Source of the DNA: Branchiostoma floridae
Taxonomy: Eukaryota; Chordata; Leptocardii; Amphioxiformes; Branchiostomatidae
Reading direction: 5' to 3'
Length of the DNA: 64,000 nt
Assembly: GCF_000003815.2 (NCBI RefSeq)
Contig: NC_049989.1
Coordinates: 8,710,251-8,774,250, forward strand
Part shown: in pieces, positions 1 to 13,400 of the stretch
Layout: the number at the start of each line of letters is the position of its first letter
How positions within the stretch are numbered: position 1 is the stretch's first letter
The notes under the pieces: model-generated
Told to the model about the DNA's origin: nothing
Database searches by the model: none
Seen by the model: the letters and a program-made list of their open reading frames with translations, nothing else
Translations under genes and position numbers: made by a program

Positions 1-3000
1 CAAATAACAAGTTATGTAAGTGACAGAACAACCAGACAACTACTCAAACTGTTTCCATGTATCTTCTGATGGTCAGAAAATACAAAGCTATGAGGTTTTA
101 ACTGAAGATTCAGATGAAAAAACAACAACAACAAACCACATCATGTTATCTAAATTCAACATATTGTTGTTTTCATTTGGAAATGGTAAACATAACACTC
201 CTGGGTACTTAAAACAACCTCTGTCAAAATATGATTGTTCTATTTCTCATTGCTCAGTAAAGATAAAGACCGCAGCTGCTGTAAACTGAAGAAGAATTAG
301 GTTTGACTTCCTGTCAATCTAGCTATACTCAAGAGGTTGCTATCAATGCCGATGTCCTTATTAGATTTTGTATCTAAGTTACATTACAGTGGCACTGAGA
401 TATTTGTTGAATCAAAGCAACCAAAAATAGATGGAGAATAAACAAATACTTGAGTTTTACAATACAACACGAAAGTCATTTCTTGAATACATATAATACT
501 GTTTTTGATGTATCAATGCCATTTATCTTTTCTTCCATTGCAACCCAAGCCTCCCAAAGGTGTAAAACATGTCACACACATCGCAGTCACATCGGATATG
601 CATCATAACTGATTTATATTAGAGCAAACTGCGCCTGATGACCTCAACCCTGCCAACATTGTGTGCTTCAGTTGCAAAAGAACGCTATTACAAACAGATC
701 TAATATCATTGCAAATATAGCTGATAACATTACAGAGCTAATAACATTACCGAGTCACAGCCACAATAGGCCAATGGCCTCCACCTTGTCAACATTAAGT
801 TCCTCAGCCGCATAACAATGTTGTTATAAATATAGCTGATGTCATTACAGACGTCTTGAATAATAATCCTAGCTACTTAAAGACTACTCCGTGCATGCTA
901 ATGAAAGACTTTAATCAATAAGTAGAATATAATTGGAAAAAAAATGCAGTTAGATGACTGATTTATGCTAATGGCAAAGAAAAAGAACTCAGATCTGTCT
1001 TCCTTTTGATTAAACATCTGCCAGTTTTGAGGAAACATAATTTTCAGGCAGATTTTCTGGAACATGGAAAATTTCAATGACATCTAAACCTATTAGATAG
1101 CCTATTACCCCATTACTGTAGCAGGCATGGCAGTCAGACACGTGATACCCACCCTATGTATATTGAATCCTTGAATAATTCACTCTCCCAGCTTCGATGC
1201 CAGTGCAAAATTAGATTTCGGGCCACAGCAGAAGAGGCCCGCTTTACTTGTGGGAATAATAAACATCCGAGTGAAGACATTGCCATCTCTGTCATAAGGT
1301 AACCAGACAGGGGAGCTTAATGATGGGGGAAAGCGTCTATCGCAGCTCCTACACCACAGGTAGAGGGGGTCCTTGAGAGGTAGGTATAGCTTGGTTTTAA
1401 TTGGCAAAAAATCATTACGAGGACTTTTCATGGAAAATGACTAGCTACAGCCTTGTGGATGAAATCTGGCTGTGTCAGCAAGTACTGGGAGAGAAAATGT
1501 CAATTATTTCCATGTCAACATTGCTGGGATTTAGGAGCTAGCTTTCCTCATCGACCGACATATCTTGTTGAGGTGAAAAAATCAATGCATGGATGAGCAG
1601 CTGTGTCCAATTGGATATTCAATATTTCAGATGCTTACTTGATATATATATAAAGATGTGCAAAAATGATGCAAAATTTAAGTGTGAGGGGCTAAGGGTG
1701 ACAATACTGCTCAAACAGTTGTAAGTGTGTGTGCTTTAAACAACATGTGACCATTCAATTCCAATTTTGTTTTATTCAAAGTGTGCAAAAAAAGAGTGCT
1801 GCGGCTGGCTCAATACAATCATATCAGGTATATAAAATGCAGTTGTACATGTACAGGTGCAAGCTCCTAATTTGAGACATAAAGAGATTTCACCAAAGAC
1901 GCTTCAAACGTATACAATTGGACACACAAGCAAGATTGATGTATTTTCCAGGGGAAAGGTTATGTGATCTCCAATATAGGTAGTACTTGAGTTAATGGCT
2001 GGTGGGTGGATGGGGAGAATGGGATGCCAACAGTGTATGTATGCAGGCTGAGGCACAAGGGGGGTAAATTGTCAGCAGTTTTTAGATGGCATTAAGAGGC
2101 ACATCAGCATCTAACACCGTATTTAGAGGAGCGTAAGAGTGGGACCGCAGCACCCCCCTGGCGTGATACAAGTAATTCCAGTCAAAGGTACCATTTGTAT
2201 GCACAGCAGTGAACGTAGTACATATCCTTGCTCGGGTTAACATGAATTTCATCATGTAGTCTATTTTGCGAAACGTAAGCAAATTACGCCGCTTCAAGGA
2301 GCTGAGGTAATTGCGGATATGCGCGGGAGGAAGACGTATTGAAATTCTAGAGCTGTATGCCAGCACTACAAATAATATGGCACTATAGGAAACTTTATGG
2401 AAAGTACTTTTTGATATCAATTATTCATATTGATAGGTATATGCTGCCTTTTTAAAATTTTTTCCTTACCTTAAGGTGCAAATGATCCCCCTCCCGTTGT
2501 ATTATTTACAAATGTTTTTCATGACTAGCTTTTACCTACATGACATTGACTACTAAGTCTGAAACTCAGTGATTGTAAGGGTTTTGCATTGATTTATATG
2601 TGGAATGGAACACTCAGATTAGATACGAATAAACTTTCATTTACATCATGGCAGATTGAGGCCAGATGACTCCAAATCTTGGAATAGGTCTTGGCCAACA
2701 TCCTTTAGATGTCATTAACAAATTTGAAGATTCATAGTCGTTGGCTGATGTTGTATGCCCCTTTGTATGCTTGGCCAGTCTTGCCCAAAGGGAGATTGAA
2801 GAGACAGAAGCTTGGGCCCATGTAACTTGATATGCTTGAAGTATGAGCAGGCCGGTCCAAACAATTTACTTGTTTTTCATAAAAAAGATACATGTATTGT
2901 AAATTCTGAAATCTTTGATGATAATGACCTCTCACTGTAGAACTCATCACACCACTTCTGTCTTCTATTGACATGATAGTGTTTCCTACAATTGTTTCAA

Positions 3001-3450
3001 CTATGAACACATAGAAACTCTTTATCTTCACAGAGTCACAAAATTTAAGTACCTGGCTTGAACTTAATGTACTAACATCATCTAAGATGGTGACCTGTGA
3101 GAGCTTCATGTAGTAGCCAGGACAAATGTTGATGGCTGCAAAATTTATATGGCTGATTCCTACAATTTTCTTCAAAAGTAGTGATCATGAGGTTAACTTT
3201 GCACTTTTTGACTGCTTGTCTTGTGAATGACAGAACAGCAGTTAAATACTGTGGGATGTCATCCCATCAAATATGTATAATTACTACATTATCACTTACA
3301 AACCGCTACTTCGTAGGTAGACCTACATAATTTATGTGGTCATAGGGTAATCCAGTATCCTGTTTCAGCTTTATATGGGGTGACCTACAGTATGTAGTAA
3401 TTTTTATACTGTAAATTGCATTGCGTTGCTGTAGAGTGATAACTGAGATG
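1..3450. other. Non-coding stretch left of the 3.46-kb MITE
   Basis: Contains an (AAC)n-like tract near 121-139 and the tandem duplication at 642-840. The more complex block at 1.18-1.43 kb and a 147-codon minus-strand frame at 2,732-3,175 show no known domain. I see no gene. Confidence 0.6.
642..840 (+). repeat. Old diverged tandem duplication
   Basis: CCTCAACCCTGCCAACATT (from 642) and CCTCCACCTTGTCAACATT (from 778) begin two copies. Both continue through a TCAG..GCA..A segment to AAATATAGCTGAT (ending 725 and 840). The second copy is about 21 bp shorter. Period is about 136 bp. Neither copy is open in all the matching frames. Confidence 0.5.
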
Positions 3451-3455
3451 TCAAA

Positions 3456-3642
3456 TACTGTAAATGTATTTAATTTTGCGAGGATTTAATTTTGCTGTGG
3501 TTTTAAGTTTGCAGTAGCACCATGCGCAGTAGTCTCTTACTGCCATGGACAAATCTTCGCGGTGGTTTGAAGTTCGTGGTGAAGTGGCCACCGCAAAAAA
3601 CGCGAATATTAAACCACAGCAAAAGTTTCTGCATTTATAGTA
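3456..3642. mobile_element. MITE-like element with TACTGTAAATG ends
   Basis: The left end TACTGTAAATG (3456-3466) is mirrored by CATTTATAGTA at the right end (3632-3642). The interior is rich in TTAATTTTGCG and GTGGTTT modules in both orientations, including GCGGTGG against CCACCGC and a TTAAACCACAGC block near the right end. TA-bounded ends would suit a Tc1/mariner-type MITE. I recall similar CGCGAAAATTAAA-rich repeats as abundant in amphioxus, but that is memory and was not searched. The minus-strand 68-codon open frame across it is not considered a gene. Confidence 0.6.
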
Positions 3643-4885
3643 AATTATGCTGTACACAATGACACTGAATCAGACTATTTTACACAATTTAGACAAAAAA
3701 GTATGCCTTGACTAAAAGCTTTGAGGATCTTTACATGTGATTGCCCCACAGAAAGAAAATAGATTTTTTTTATTCATATTGATATGAATGAAAATTTCAT
3801 TTCTTTCAGTGGGCCATTTGAAGCCTCAAAACAATGCCCCCCCCCCTTATATGCAATGATTACTTACTTTCTAATTTTGATATGTAGCTGCATAGAAATC
3901 CAAAGAAAAAGTCATAAAAACTAAAGTTGTCTTCCTGTGAAGGTGTTCCATTTCCATGTGCATATTGATATTACTGATAGATTTGGTAATTTCTTTCTCC
4001 CAAAACTAAAAGCTATCAATAAAGCAAATACCTTATCTCAGCAAACATCCTTTGGGTAAACCATTATGAGTTATGATGGATGTGTTGTTGTTTATGCACA
4101 GATTAATGCCACATCTTTAATTCATTTTGGTTGTCATATCCTGAGTTGTAGACATCCTGGCACATAATGTCTGATTTGTATGTTTATCGATACATTTACT
4201 ATTAAGTAGAAATTAGAACATTCTGGGTGATGATCAATCAAAAATGATTATATCAGAATTGTTGGCAGACAAGAGCAGTTGGATGCAAATTGCAAATTTT
4301 TGCAAAACTGATTCACAACTCAGGAATAAGAATCAACAAAAATTTCTTTTTATGAAATTTTGATTAACGCTGTCCTAAATGTCAAATGACCATCTTCATC
4401 ATCATTATTATAATGCATCCAGTTCTTTTACTGGTGAGGCACACTAGACCATCTTCAAACAACCAAATTAAACAATGTAATACAAAATGCGACTGTGAAC
4501 TTTTTTGGACCAGACTTAACACTACTTGTAGGTTGTGAAATTGTAATCATCTTAGTTGTACATGCTATAATCATAATCTTCAGGAATAAAGACACAAACA
4601 CAGCTGCAATGATAATCTGATGACTGTGTGTTCCAGGAAAGCCAAGTTATGAACTTATATAATAAGAATACCGGGCAGAAGGGGCATGATTTTTCCCTCT
4701 CTGCTTTGTGACTTGAGATAGACTCAGTGTGACATTTTCTGGGAGCCAAAAGGCAGGCTCTCAAGGTCTCTTAAAGTCAGAACCAAATGCCAGGATCGTG
4801 CATCATGTTGTATTCTGTATATTGGAGTCAAGGTAATGCAGGCCGCTACATTCTTCTACATTAGCAGCAATGCCTCATATCAGTG

Positions 4886-5075
4886 CAGGGCTAAACGATA
4901 CTTTTTTTTTTTGTCCATACCTTCACCAGCACAGGTAACATCAAAGACCAATATCCACATAAGTCATACATTCATAAATCCATTATATGGTCCTGTACAA
5001 GTTTAGTGCACTATATCAGGAGTGCCTCACGGTACACCTCCAAGTTTTCCTGCATTAACCCACATCTACAGGTGT
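4886..5075 (+). repeat. TACCTGCAC-family repeat, copy A (diverged)
   Basis: It begins with CAGGGCT, a T-rich stretch, then CCATACCTTCACCAGCACAG followed by GTAACAT, parallel to copy B at 11455. It continues with GGTCCTGTACAAGTTTAGTG and a CACCTCCAAGTTTTCCTGCA segment in the same order as copy B. It is about 190 bp and clearly diverged, with a shorter middle. Probably an old non-autonomous transposon. Confidence 0.55.
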
Positions 5076-7813
5076 TTTTTTTTTAGCACTGCTAAATTGT
5101 GATATGCAGCATACATATAGATATGTACACTACCTGTGTTAGCTGTCAATATCACAAATATATTGGAATTACACTCCCATGATGTGATGCAGTGTCATGA
5201 GATGGGAGCCAGTGGTGTTGGATTGAGGTGGACCTTTGCCTTTGTGTTGCAATAAGATGGATGATTCCACTTCCTTAGGGAGCACCATTACAAACAGATG
5301 CCAAATGTTGCAGAAAATTGTGTTGGATTCACGAAGGACCCTTTAGTAAGTCATGCTGCAAATATACGGGAGACCCAAAGTGAACCCAAGACCCAAGATG
5401 CATTTCTTCAAAATGTGATTTTCTCAGTAATTAACCAAGAACATTCTTTTTCCCGGATCACCTTTTGGGACTTAATAGATTATTAATATAAAATTATGAC
5501 ATCTTTTTTATAGTTAACTTGGCTGACAAACTACCAAAGGAGAGGTTTTGGTAATGCCAACCAAAAGGTTTACATAAAAAATTCGGAAATTCAAAGATTT
5601 GAGCAGAACGGCCCCAATACTGAACCTTGGGGAACATCTTACCCTACTCTTTGCCAACTGGCCAATTTAGTAATTGTTAGGAGGTGGGGGTTGAAGGCTT
5701 AAACAGTACTTAATCATATGTGTAAATGTTTTGAAAAATTGATATGGTAATGCAACTGAGCCATTTGTAAATTATCATCTGATAGCAAACATTTTGATGA
5801 CAGTAGAAACATAATAAAATCACTTAGACGTCATGCCTGGCAGTAATGAACATTTGAGCGGGTCAAAAGATGACATCAATCATCATATAGCATATAATGA
5901 CAGCGAAAACTACCACTAGTAAAGGTGGCTTCAGCACCATAAAGAAACCCTCATAAACATGACTACATCAAGTGTTGGCTATAAGAGGTCAAGCAATCTA
6001 AATTTGCAATTTAAGGGTTTCCTATCTAACTCTCAGAGTTACAGTTACTGTACAGTAGTAAAACTGAGAATACAAACATGTAAGTGAAGTTTGAGATTAA
6101 AATTCCTACATGTAACCTCGTGGTCTCGATACAGCATCGCTTGCCACTACAGTGACTACACGGTTATCTACATGATACAGAATGATTCAGTATCAAAATA
6201 TTGTTTACACGGCTTCTTTCAGTGGACAGAACTCAAAATCGCATATCAGCTTGTGACAGATTTGATTAGTAGATGTTCTGTAACTGTTAATGTCCTTGCA
6301 CAGCCGTGTGGCCCAAGGGCCACGGAAATGGCTCTACTTACTCTACATACTAAAAGATGTGAAAAGGAATAAATGATTTAAACAAGAGCTTATATGGTGT
6401 ACAAGACTAGAGCTGGATACTTGGCCCAGAGTAAAGAGTCCAAAGCTTGCATTCTTTTGAATATTTGCTCAAAACTTATTCCTACCAGCTTCTCTGCAAA
6501 CCTAAAACAGATTGATGCAGATGACTGTGCAGACGCACACACATTTTCAGTGATCTAACCAGCAGCGATGGGCGTGTCTTCATAAGATTTTGCACTAACC
6601 TCGTGGTATATCCAAGGGGGCCCATTTTGTTCAAATGTGAATACCGCGAGCATCAGTATAATGGGCTATGGCACTGCGCTTAAAGCACACTTCACCTATA
6701 CCAATTCACCTTTCCCATTCAAAGCTCATAAAAGCCTTTGGGAGTCCATTCTTACTATCTTGATTTCTTTGCATGACACGTTTCGGCAGAGAGGCCATTC
6801 AGTTGCACTCACACTCGAATTGGATGCTTCGAATTCCCAAATCCCAGTGTGACCATACAAAATGTAATAACTTAAGTAATGTATTTTGTAATAGCCACAG
6901 GATGCAGGCAAAGAGGTGAAAAATGATGTAACAAATTAGCAAATGTCCATATAGATTAGTGCTGAATAATATGTGAATTCCAAGGCAAAAGGCTTTTACT
7001 GTAAACAGTTAGTAAAGGTAAGTAGATATCTCATTGTTTTATTCAATGGAGACAGTAGCCTGAGTTTGTGCCCTGGTATAGACATGACTAGAAAAGAGTC
7101 ACACTGTCCTTTCCATCAGGGACCCAGAGCCAGCTGTACAGGGTAGATTGGCCTCAAGCTTTAAACCTCAGCTAAAAGAACCCAACACACTTTAACTAGA
7201 CCTAAGGAATGACCTGGTGTGCTTGGTCAAAAACAGAAGCCGTACAGAACTCGCATTGTACTACAACGATGTACCATTTGCTACTTGAAAAACATCACGA
7301 TTCAGCTCAATTAAGGATGACTGCTTTTACCTTTTAGCTTTTGGCCCTTTAAGGTGCTTGTGTCACCAATGACATAATAAACAAAAAATACCTGATTACA
7401 TGTAACCATCCTGAGAATCATTTGACAAAAAAAGACATTTATACAAATCCATCTGATGTTATTGAACATCAGTCTTTATTTTTTAATCATATTCTGTTCA
7501 AGTTCTCCAGATTTCCACCGTAAGGTACCGTAATGAAGTTATTTTCCACAGTGACATCATAGTAAACAGCCGGCTAATCTTCTGAAGATGCATGGTACCA
7601 CTATACTTGCATAAACCATCTTTTGAGCATAAAACAGTGCAGAAAGTCAATATACATGTAGCTGCATGTTTTCCTAATTTTGCTTTCTGCTTCTCAAAAG
7701 AAAGTGATTTGCACGTTCCAGTGCCAAGTTCAAAAATAACTGCCATGAATTCTATAACATCATATTCCAGGCAGATGGAATCAAGAACTTGAAGTATGAT
7801 TGGAAAGATTCAA

Positions 7814-7837
7814 TGTTCAATAACATGTTCAATAACA
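7814..7837 (+). repeat. 12-bp tandem duplication
   Basis: TGTTCAATAACA is repeated twice without a gap. A local slippage event with no coding significance. Confidence 0.8.
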
Positions 7838-10389
7838 TATAAAATCTTAACGTATGTTGACAAAGTTTCAACTTTTTAAAGTTGGATCTTGCCAATGAGA
7901 TTTTTTCTTTGCTGTTGATGTTTTTATTATTAAAAAAAAATGCTTGTCCTATATAAAAGACAATGAAGTCTGCAGATACATTATTGTCAACCATTGCAAA
8001 TCACACTAATTGATGTATGCATGTTGTGTAACAATTATACCAATAAGTGCCATTCATCATTGGACTTAACACCCTAAATGGTATACGTAGGAAATATTTT
8101 TACCTCCACACTAACACAAAAATTAAATCTGCATAATGCACATATAATGAGATCAGGGGTGTCTCCAGGACCTATCTCTCCATCCTAGAATGGAAATTTT
8201 CTTGTCGATATTAATGAAATTTAATGTAATTTCATAAGCTATAAATGACAGATTTAACAACAACATATAACAACATGGCCTACAAAACACTGAGTAGGAC
8301 AGGAATTTTTGTAAACTGAAGACAGCCTGATTGCCTTTACAGTAGTTACATGTTGACTATGAAGCTAAGGTTGTTGACTGTAATCATTGTCATGAAGGAT
8401 GTGGAATACAGTCTCTGATCTAGATCTGAACATTTTGGCATTGACATTGACAACAATGAAAAACCACCTGTGGTAAATGCATCATTCATAGGTCACGGTC
8501 AGAAAACCTTTGAAGTAATTTTTCTCGACTGATGATACCGCCCTAAGGACTACTGTTTCTTTCTGCCTATGTTGTCAAACCTACATATTGTACAGTTCTC
8601 CATGCAAATCAATTATCACCCCCTCCACCCTCCCACACACCTCTGGGTTATAGCTCAAACGTCTCTCTGGCGAAAACTGATCAAGTTCTGTTCCTGTTGA
8701 AAATGTCAGTGGCAGGAAATCCACATCTCAATTCTTGGGCCAATCATATTCATCTGCAGCTTCAAAGGTTAGGATTACAGTATGGAGAAAGTAATGAATT
8801 TACCTGGACACATGATGCATCTTTTACCCAAGATGCATCAGATAAGAATTCCCTCAGGTATAAGGTATGCGTGTGATATCAAAGTTCAGTAACGTCATAC
8901 TGTGAAGACAAATGCTACATGCTTCATGATCAGGGGAGGTCTGCCAGGGTATTTGGAAAAAACAAGACTCAAAGACTTTTATCAATATCTTAGGCCTTCT
9001 ATAGAGCTAAACAATAGGTTATCTGCAGTTACATGTACCGCAATGATTATCATTACGAAAAATCTGAAAAGAAGAAATTAGTATATTTTGAGGCTCTGTG
9101 CTACAGTTGCTACATTGCAAGAAAGGTCTAAATGACGTTTCAACAATGAGGGGCATTTCACTTGCATGCAATTGTTTTAATTACTTTAACTGGTAATTTG
9201 AAATATCATTAAGGAGTTTCATGAAATACATGTACAATCATTTACAACCTTGAAGTTCATGGAAAAACTTTCAGCACTATCTTAAAGAATCCTTCATACA
9301 CAGTACAAATATCCACAATACCCGCTACAGTCATAACCTGGCATTAGATGTCCTTTTTGAAAGCTTTCAGTTCTAATGGCAATTGTGAGATTTTCTGAAC
9401 CTGAAAGGGCTTTCTAGCATGCAATTTCCAAACTTTGTAGTTGGCCTAAAATGTCTTATAAATTGCTACACTGAATTGAACCATAATCCAACACAGTGGA
9501 AGCTTTTGACTTTGGGTCTTTGAAAGCAAAATTACATTTGTAGGCATTTTGATCTCAATCACAGTCAGTTGTGGTTACCGTATTCCTTTTAACTTGAAGG
9601 TACATTACACATATTATATGATATATATATAAAGCAATTGCAGTCTGGTAAGTGTTACAAACTTAAACTAAATCTACAAGTCATAAATATGTACCACATG
9701 ACTGTTACTCTAAGTGCATCTAATTATGACATGAATCCAATCAACATGAAATAAAATAAAATGCATCGACAAATGTGGGATATTTCAAAGATAGTCTTAG
9801 TCTCCTATATGTACAATATATAGTGACAGCCAACTGTTAATTTGAGTTAGTTGTGATACAAGTTTAGCTCCTCTACATGTAGTTGGGGGCAAAAAATATA
9901 GCTGCTGTCATAATAGGGAGGGCAGACAAACATTGAAATGACTGGATTAGATCATTTTATTGTGGACCATTGCAATAACTTATTACCATCTGTACCAATA
10001 GTTATCACAGAAGAGGTGGAACAGTAGAGGATCATGATGTTAATAATGTCAACAGGTAAGAAAATTAATTAAAGATGGTGATCATGAGGAACTGCCATAG
10101 GTTGCTGATGGGAAATCAGATTTAAAACATAAGATTAGGAAGAAGGAAAAAGGCCATTTATTTCAAGCAGAGAAGTGAGAAGGAGAGCTTGCTGGAAGTT
10201 AATAAATTTATTGCATTTAATAGGCAGAATCGAAACATGTTTCTGATACAGTACAAGGATAGAAGATGTCTATATAATGTCAATATATTTGTATCATATA
10301 ACCAGGCACCGCAGACCAATTAGAAGGCTCCGATCCATGTTGGTTATGACACCGTAACACATAGATTCCGGCCAGCCCGGTGTGTATCA

Positions 10390-10469
10390 CTCCTTCTGAT
10401 TGGTCAGAATTTGCATCGACACCAGTTGGTGTCTATTTGCATTGACACCAGATGGCCAATCAAAAGGAG
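10390..10469. promoter_or_regulatory. Symmetric CCAAT/octamer module (histone-promoter-like)
   Basis: Outer inverted arms are CTCCTTCTGATTGGTC (10390-10405) and GGCCAATCAAAAGGAG (10454-10469), matching at 14 of 16 positions and each holding a CCAAT box. Inside are two exact octamers, ATTTGCAT, at 10409-10416 and 10435-10442. Between and overlapping them is the near-palindrome GACACCAGTTGGTGTC (10418-10433). CCAAT plus octamer is the hallmark of histone H2B and divergent H2A-H2B promoters, bound by NF-Y and Oct1. No histone coding sequence is found within several kb, so this may be a relic, another Oct/NF-Y-driven promoter or an enhancer. Confidence 0.5.
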
Positions 10470-10479
10470 CAAAACATAA

Positions 10480-13400
10480 GCCAGAGCAGATGGAATAAGT
10501 ACAGACTGTAAGGGGGGAATGGCTCCTGTTAACATTGATAGTGAGTTTTGTTCCAAAAAAGCCAAAGACTGCAATGTTTCGAATATTTTCTGTGTCAAAA
10601 TGCAATCTGTAATCTCCTTACAAATGTACCAAAGAACAAAATTTAATGTGAATTTTCAGAAATTCAACAAAGGAATTCACAATCATGTATAGTACCTATT
10701 GTATAAAGGGATCTATGCGCCATACAGGAGTTTGCAAGTTTGGGTACTACTGGCTATATGATAATAACGTTAATGACCTGCCTGTTCCTTGGTGTATATA
10801 CACCTCAGGGTGGGTCATTAACCCTTAATTATATATTATATTGACCAAGAAACTGTCAAAAAGCAGAGGGAAACTTCTTGCTGCATGAATCATAATTTTT
10901 GCCTCTTTGGTGACACAAGCATTGCCAAGATCACTACATATGGCACATAGTCAGATTAGAAAACATCATTTTGTACCATGTTGCCCTCAGAGAGCCATTT
11001 GATTGGCAATTTTGATAAGCCAAAATGAGATTAAAACCTAAAATGGGAGAAAAACGACTTATAATACCACATTCATGTCCTGACATACCCTGCCCCCACA
11101 GTGTACCGACACTTTGAGCCTAGAGGTCAACTTTAATTTTCTTTGATCGGGTGAATACAGCTTCCAGGCTAAGGCATTTTGATTATGCTGGAAATTGTTC
11201 AGACCATTTTAAGCCCTACAGGAATACAGAGGAAATGAAAGGCTGTTAAATTTTCTGTCTAGGAGGAACGAAAGTACTATAAGAACTAATCTTAACATCA
11301 CATCAAATGTCTTCTGCTTAAACTGGTATTTATCTGAAGAATGTGGATTCAAACAGGTCCTTGAACAATAAACAGGTCATGTTAAAAGAGATTGAAGCAA
11401 AAAATCAGGCATTCATCATTGATCTTATTTCCCACACGTACAAAGTAACAAAGCCAGGGCTCCAAATACTATTTTTTGCATACCTGCACTGGTGCAGGTA
11501 ACATTCAAAATTACCTGCACCAGACAAATTTTACCTGCACCACTCTGAATTTAGGAAGTATGATCAGACTAAAATTGTTGAGTAACCATTACTATGTTTT
11601 CTTTTATACCTGATAGGTGGTATAACAGTCAATAAAGCTAATAAAAATTCACATACATGTACACCTACATCATAGGACTGTTATGTATAAAACCCAGTAC
11701 ATGGACCAGTGCAAGTTAGTTGCAGGCAGACACCAGAAATACCTGCACAGCTCCAATTTTACCTGCACTAATTAATAACCTGCATATGCAGGTAGAATGT
11801 CAAGCCTTGAGAGCTTATCATTAGTCTAAGAATTCTGGTTAATTTACCTGAGATATCTAGACTCTCTAAAAACTCAGGAAAAACTATACAAAGCCTTGTT
11901 TCAAGTGAAAACTTTCCATACGATTTTGGTTCAGCTTATCTTTTCGGTTGTGAATTACAACTGCTCTTTCCGTACATTAACTTTTAGTTCTCTTTTCTTT
12001 CTTAAGTATTTGGCTGCAAAAAATGCGATTGTTCATAAAAGAAATTATGCCTTTTTCTTGCCTCGCTGCATCTTGGAAATACATCTGGTCCAACAGGAGA
12101 CGCTTGGCTCTTGTCCAGAAAAATCTACTTCCTGTTAACATGATGAAAGACTTTGCTGATATCATGACGTCATCTCCGTTCTATTCCACCAGGGAAATCT
12201 ACTCAGGAACTCCTTACATAACTTGCCAGACGTGATTGATACTGACATCTTTGTAGAATTAGATTTCTACCTAATATCGATCACTGATGTATGGCCATTA
12301 TGGCAATGTATGACCATTAAAATTAGACTTCTAATAGATTGCTTCCTTGCGGCCATCTAGTAAGAATGACCAGGGCTTGATGTCAATTTGCATTAAAATA
12401 TCTTGTAAAAGAGAAGACGCAGCTGTCTCGTTTTCCTCCCAACGCTAAACCAGTATATAGCTACCCAAAGTTACATGTTAACACTGCAATTCTTGAAGTG
12501 TAATCAAAACAAAGTAATTGCCATCATAAAAATACAAAGAATTGTCAGAATTCAAGCAGTAAATGAGGAATAAATTCCAGTTGTCCCTCAAATATGAAAA
12601 TGGAATATTCCATAGCTTTGAGGCGTGGGGTTGGTAAAGAGGCCCTTGGGGCACGAATCAAATTGAATCTTGAAATTATTGACAGATAAAACTGGTCTTG
12701 TGGAATAAGAGTCATCGCTAGCTGACTCAACTTTAACACAATCATGTGCCATACCAAGCTTCCATTACAGCCCAATGACACATCTAGTTCAGGAAATGAT
12801 GGGAAGGAATATTGTTTGACTTTGAGGTCATCGTGGTGTTGAAAAAAGTACACCCAAAACGTCATGTCAGCTCTTCTCGCCAAAGTTAGCACCCACCCCA
12901 GGGGATAGGGATTGCTTGATACATGGCATTATGGGAGCTAAAAGTTATGGCACACACCCAGTTCGTTTTAAACGACTTACTATTGACTGGGCCTTGCTGA
13001 CCCCAATATAGCAGATGGACCAATTCATCAGGAGAAACAATCTGTAAATCTAGGCCAGGTGTGGAAAATAGGCTCCTGCCCTGCTTAGCAAGCTGTAAAC
13101 AACTCACAACTTGTACATACCAGTAACAATCTGTCTGAAAATGTCAAACAAAATATAGATGTACCAGACACATAGAATAAATTGTTTTGATACACTCACA
13201 ATTATGTTGCTATTCAGAGTAAGTGGTAATTGCACTTTTTTATTGCAGAAATTTATTTATTTATTTAAGATAATTATCCTCTTGAATATCATCACTTTAA
13301 AAACTGTTCTCGTAAGTTCTGTACTTCAAAATTGAATTTTTCAAAAAAGGCAAAGACACAAATTTAATCTTCAGATCAGAAATTTTAAGTTGAATGAATA

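Larger units (their letters stand above)
3650..10380. other. Non-coding stretch 3.65-10.38 kb
   Basis: AT-rich, with repeat copy A (4.9 kb), a C10 run near 3,836, T runs near 4,901 and 5,083, and the small duplication at 7,814. An AP-2-like palindrome GTGGCCCAAGGGCCAC lies at 6307-6322. Short open frames of 60-93 codons look random. No gene seen. Confidence 0.55.

Noticed and set aside
2732-3175. 147-codon minus-strand open frame
   Set aside because: No domain, signal peptide or composition bias toward coding, in AT-rich DNA. A frame of this length is expected occasionally in 64 kb on six frames.
7353-10920. 15-mer TGCTTGTGTCACCAA at 7353 and inverted at 10906
   Set aside because: A shared 15-mer between strands is expected a few times by chance in 64 kb, and flanks do not align.
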